Part shown: piece by piece, positions 5,337 through 5,627 of the stretch
Layout: each line of letters starts with the position of its first letter
Numbering within the stretch: the stretch's first letter is position 1
Assembly: GCA_902772945.1 (NCBI GenBank)
Contig: CACYCU010000177.1
Location: forward strand, 1 to 5,627
Reading direction: 5' to 3'
DNA: 5,627 nucleotides
Origin: an uncultured bacterium
GTDB lineage: Bacteria > Cyanobacteriota > Vampirovibrionia > Gastranaerophilales > Gastranaerophilaceae
The notes under the pieces: model-generated
Database searches by the model: none
What the model was told of the DNA's origin: nothing
The model's input: the letters and a program-made list of their open reading frames with translations, nothing else
Translations under genes and position numbers: made by a program

Positions 5337-5627
5337 ATGGCAACTACACAAAGACAAAGAATTCGCGTATGTTTGAAAGCATATGATCACAAATTGATTG
5401 ATGTATCTTCAGACAAAATCGTTGAAACAGCAAAAAGAACAGATGCAAAAGTAGCAGGCCCTATTCCTTTACCTACAAAAAGACGTATATATTGCGTTTT
5501 GCGTTCACCACACGTTGATAAAAAATCTCGTGAACATTTTGAAATGAGAACTCACAAACGTATTATTGATATATACGAACCGACTCAACAAACTGTTGAA
5601 GAGTTGGGAAGATTAGACCTACCAGCA
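5337..5627 (+). CDS. rpsJ: 30S ribosomal protein S10, 3' end outside the window
   Basis: The 97 visible codons run from ATG to the window edge. S10 (uS10) is a small-subunit head protein and, as NusE, also joins NusB in transcription antitermination. The sequence carries the family pattern throughout: IRVCLKAYDHKLID, KIVETAKRT, GPIPLPTKRR, SPHVDKKSREHFE, RTHKRIIDI, EPTQQTVEEL and RLDLPA. Bacterial S10 is about 102-105 residues and usually ends LPAGVDVEIKL or similar, so only about 8 residues are missing. The block from PTKRR to REHFE is close to the cyanobacterial/plastid form. It has its own promoter and ribosome-binding site and faces away from the HAD gene, so it begins a transcription unit here, probably the S10 ribosomal-protein operon, whose other genes would lie past the edge. 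Confidence 0.97.
   Translation, partial: MATTQRQRIRVCLKAYDHKLIDVSSDKIVETAKRTDAKVAGPIPLPTKRRIYCVLRSPHVDKKSREHFEMRTHKRIIDIYEPTQQTVEELGRLDLPA

Overview
The window is low-GC, tightly packed bacterial DNA with no mobile element, CRISPR array, tRNA or rRNA in view. The best lineage clue is the partial ribosomal protein S10 at the right edge. Its middle (PTKRRIYCVLRSPHVDKKSREHFE) follows the cyanobacterial/plastid form of S10 far more closely than the enterobacterial or clostridial forms I know. Together with the AT-rich composition, this suggests a non-photosynthetic relative of Cyanobacteria (Vampirovibrionia/Melainabacteria, for example Gastranaerophilales). That placement is an inference from memory and has not been searched.

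Layout. (1) 1-1986, plus strand: the 3' part of a TPR-repeat protein overlaps by 4 nt (TTGA) a lysC-type aspartokinase that starts with TTG. The aspartokinase carries an internal in-frame ATG behind a strong Shine-Dalgarno sequence, at the place where the separate beta subunit begins in Bacillus subtilis and Corynebacterium glutamicum. (2) 1987-5104, minus strand: two genes in one apparent transcription unit, read right to left. The first is a HAD-IIB-type phosphatase with a C-terminal membrane helix. The second, overlapping it by 23 nt, is a protein-kinase-fold phosphotransferase with a large C-terminal region I do not recognise. The stop codons of aspartokinase and kinase abut with no base between them. 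(3) 5105-5336: a 232-bp AT-rich divergent promoter region with a good sigma70-type promoter and a potentially structured leader for S10. (4) 5337-5627: rpsJ, cut by the window edge.

How the genes work together. TPR-lysC is a coupled pair in which LysC makes aspartyl phosphate for lysine/threonine/methionine and cell-wall diaminopimelate; the TPR protein's role is unknown. The most interesting part is the minus-strand pair. A phosphatase-fold protein and a kinase-fold protein, unrelated in sequence, are translationally overlapped. Both begin with the same ungapped 17-residue pattern, M-[KQ]-[VI]-[NT]-x-I-[QN]-x(4)-S-F-x-A-x-K. This looks like a shared N-terminal tag and a candidate undescribed kinase/phosphatase module. 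rpsJ is an ordinary housekeeping gene, divergent from that pair.
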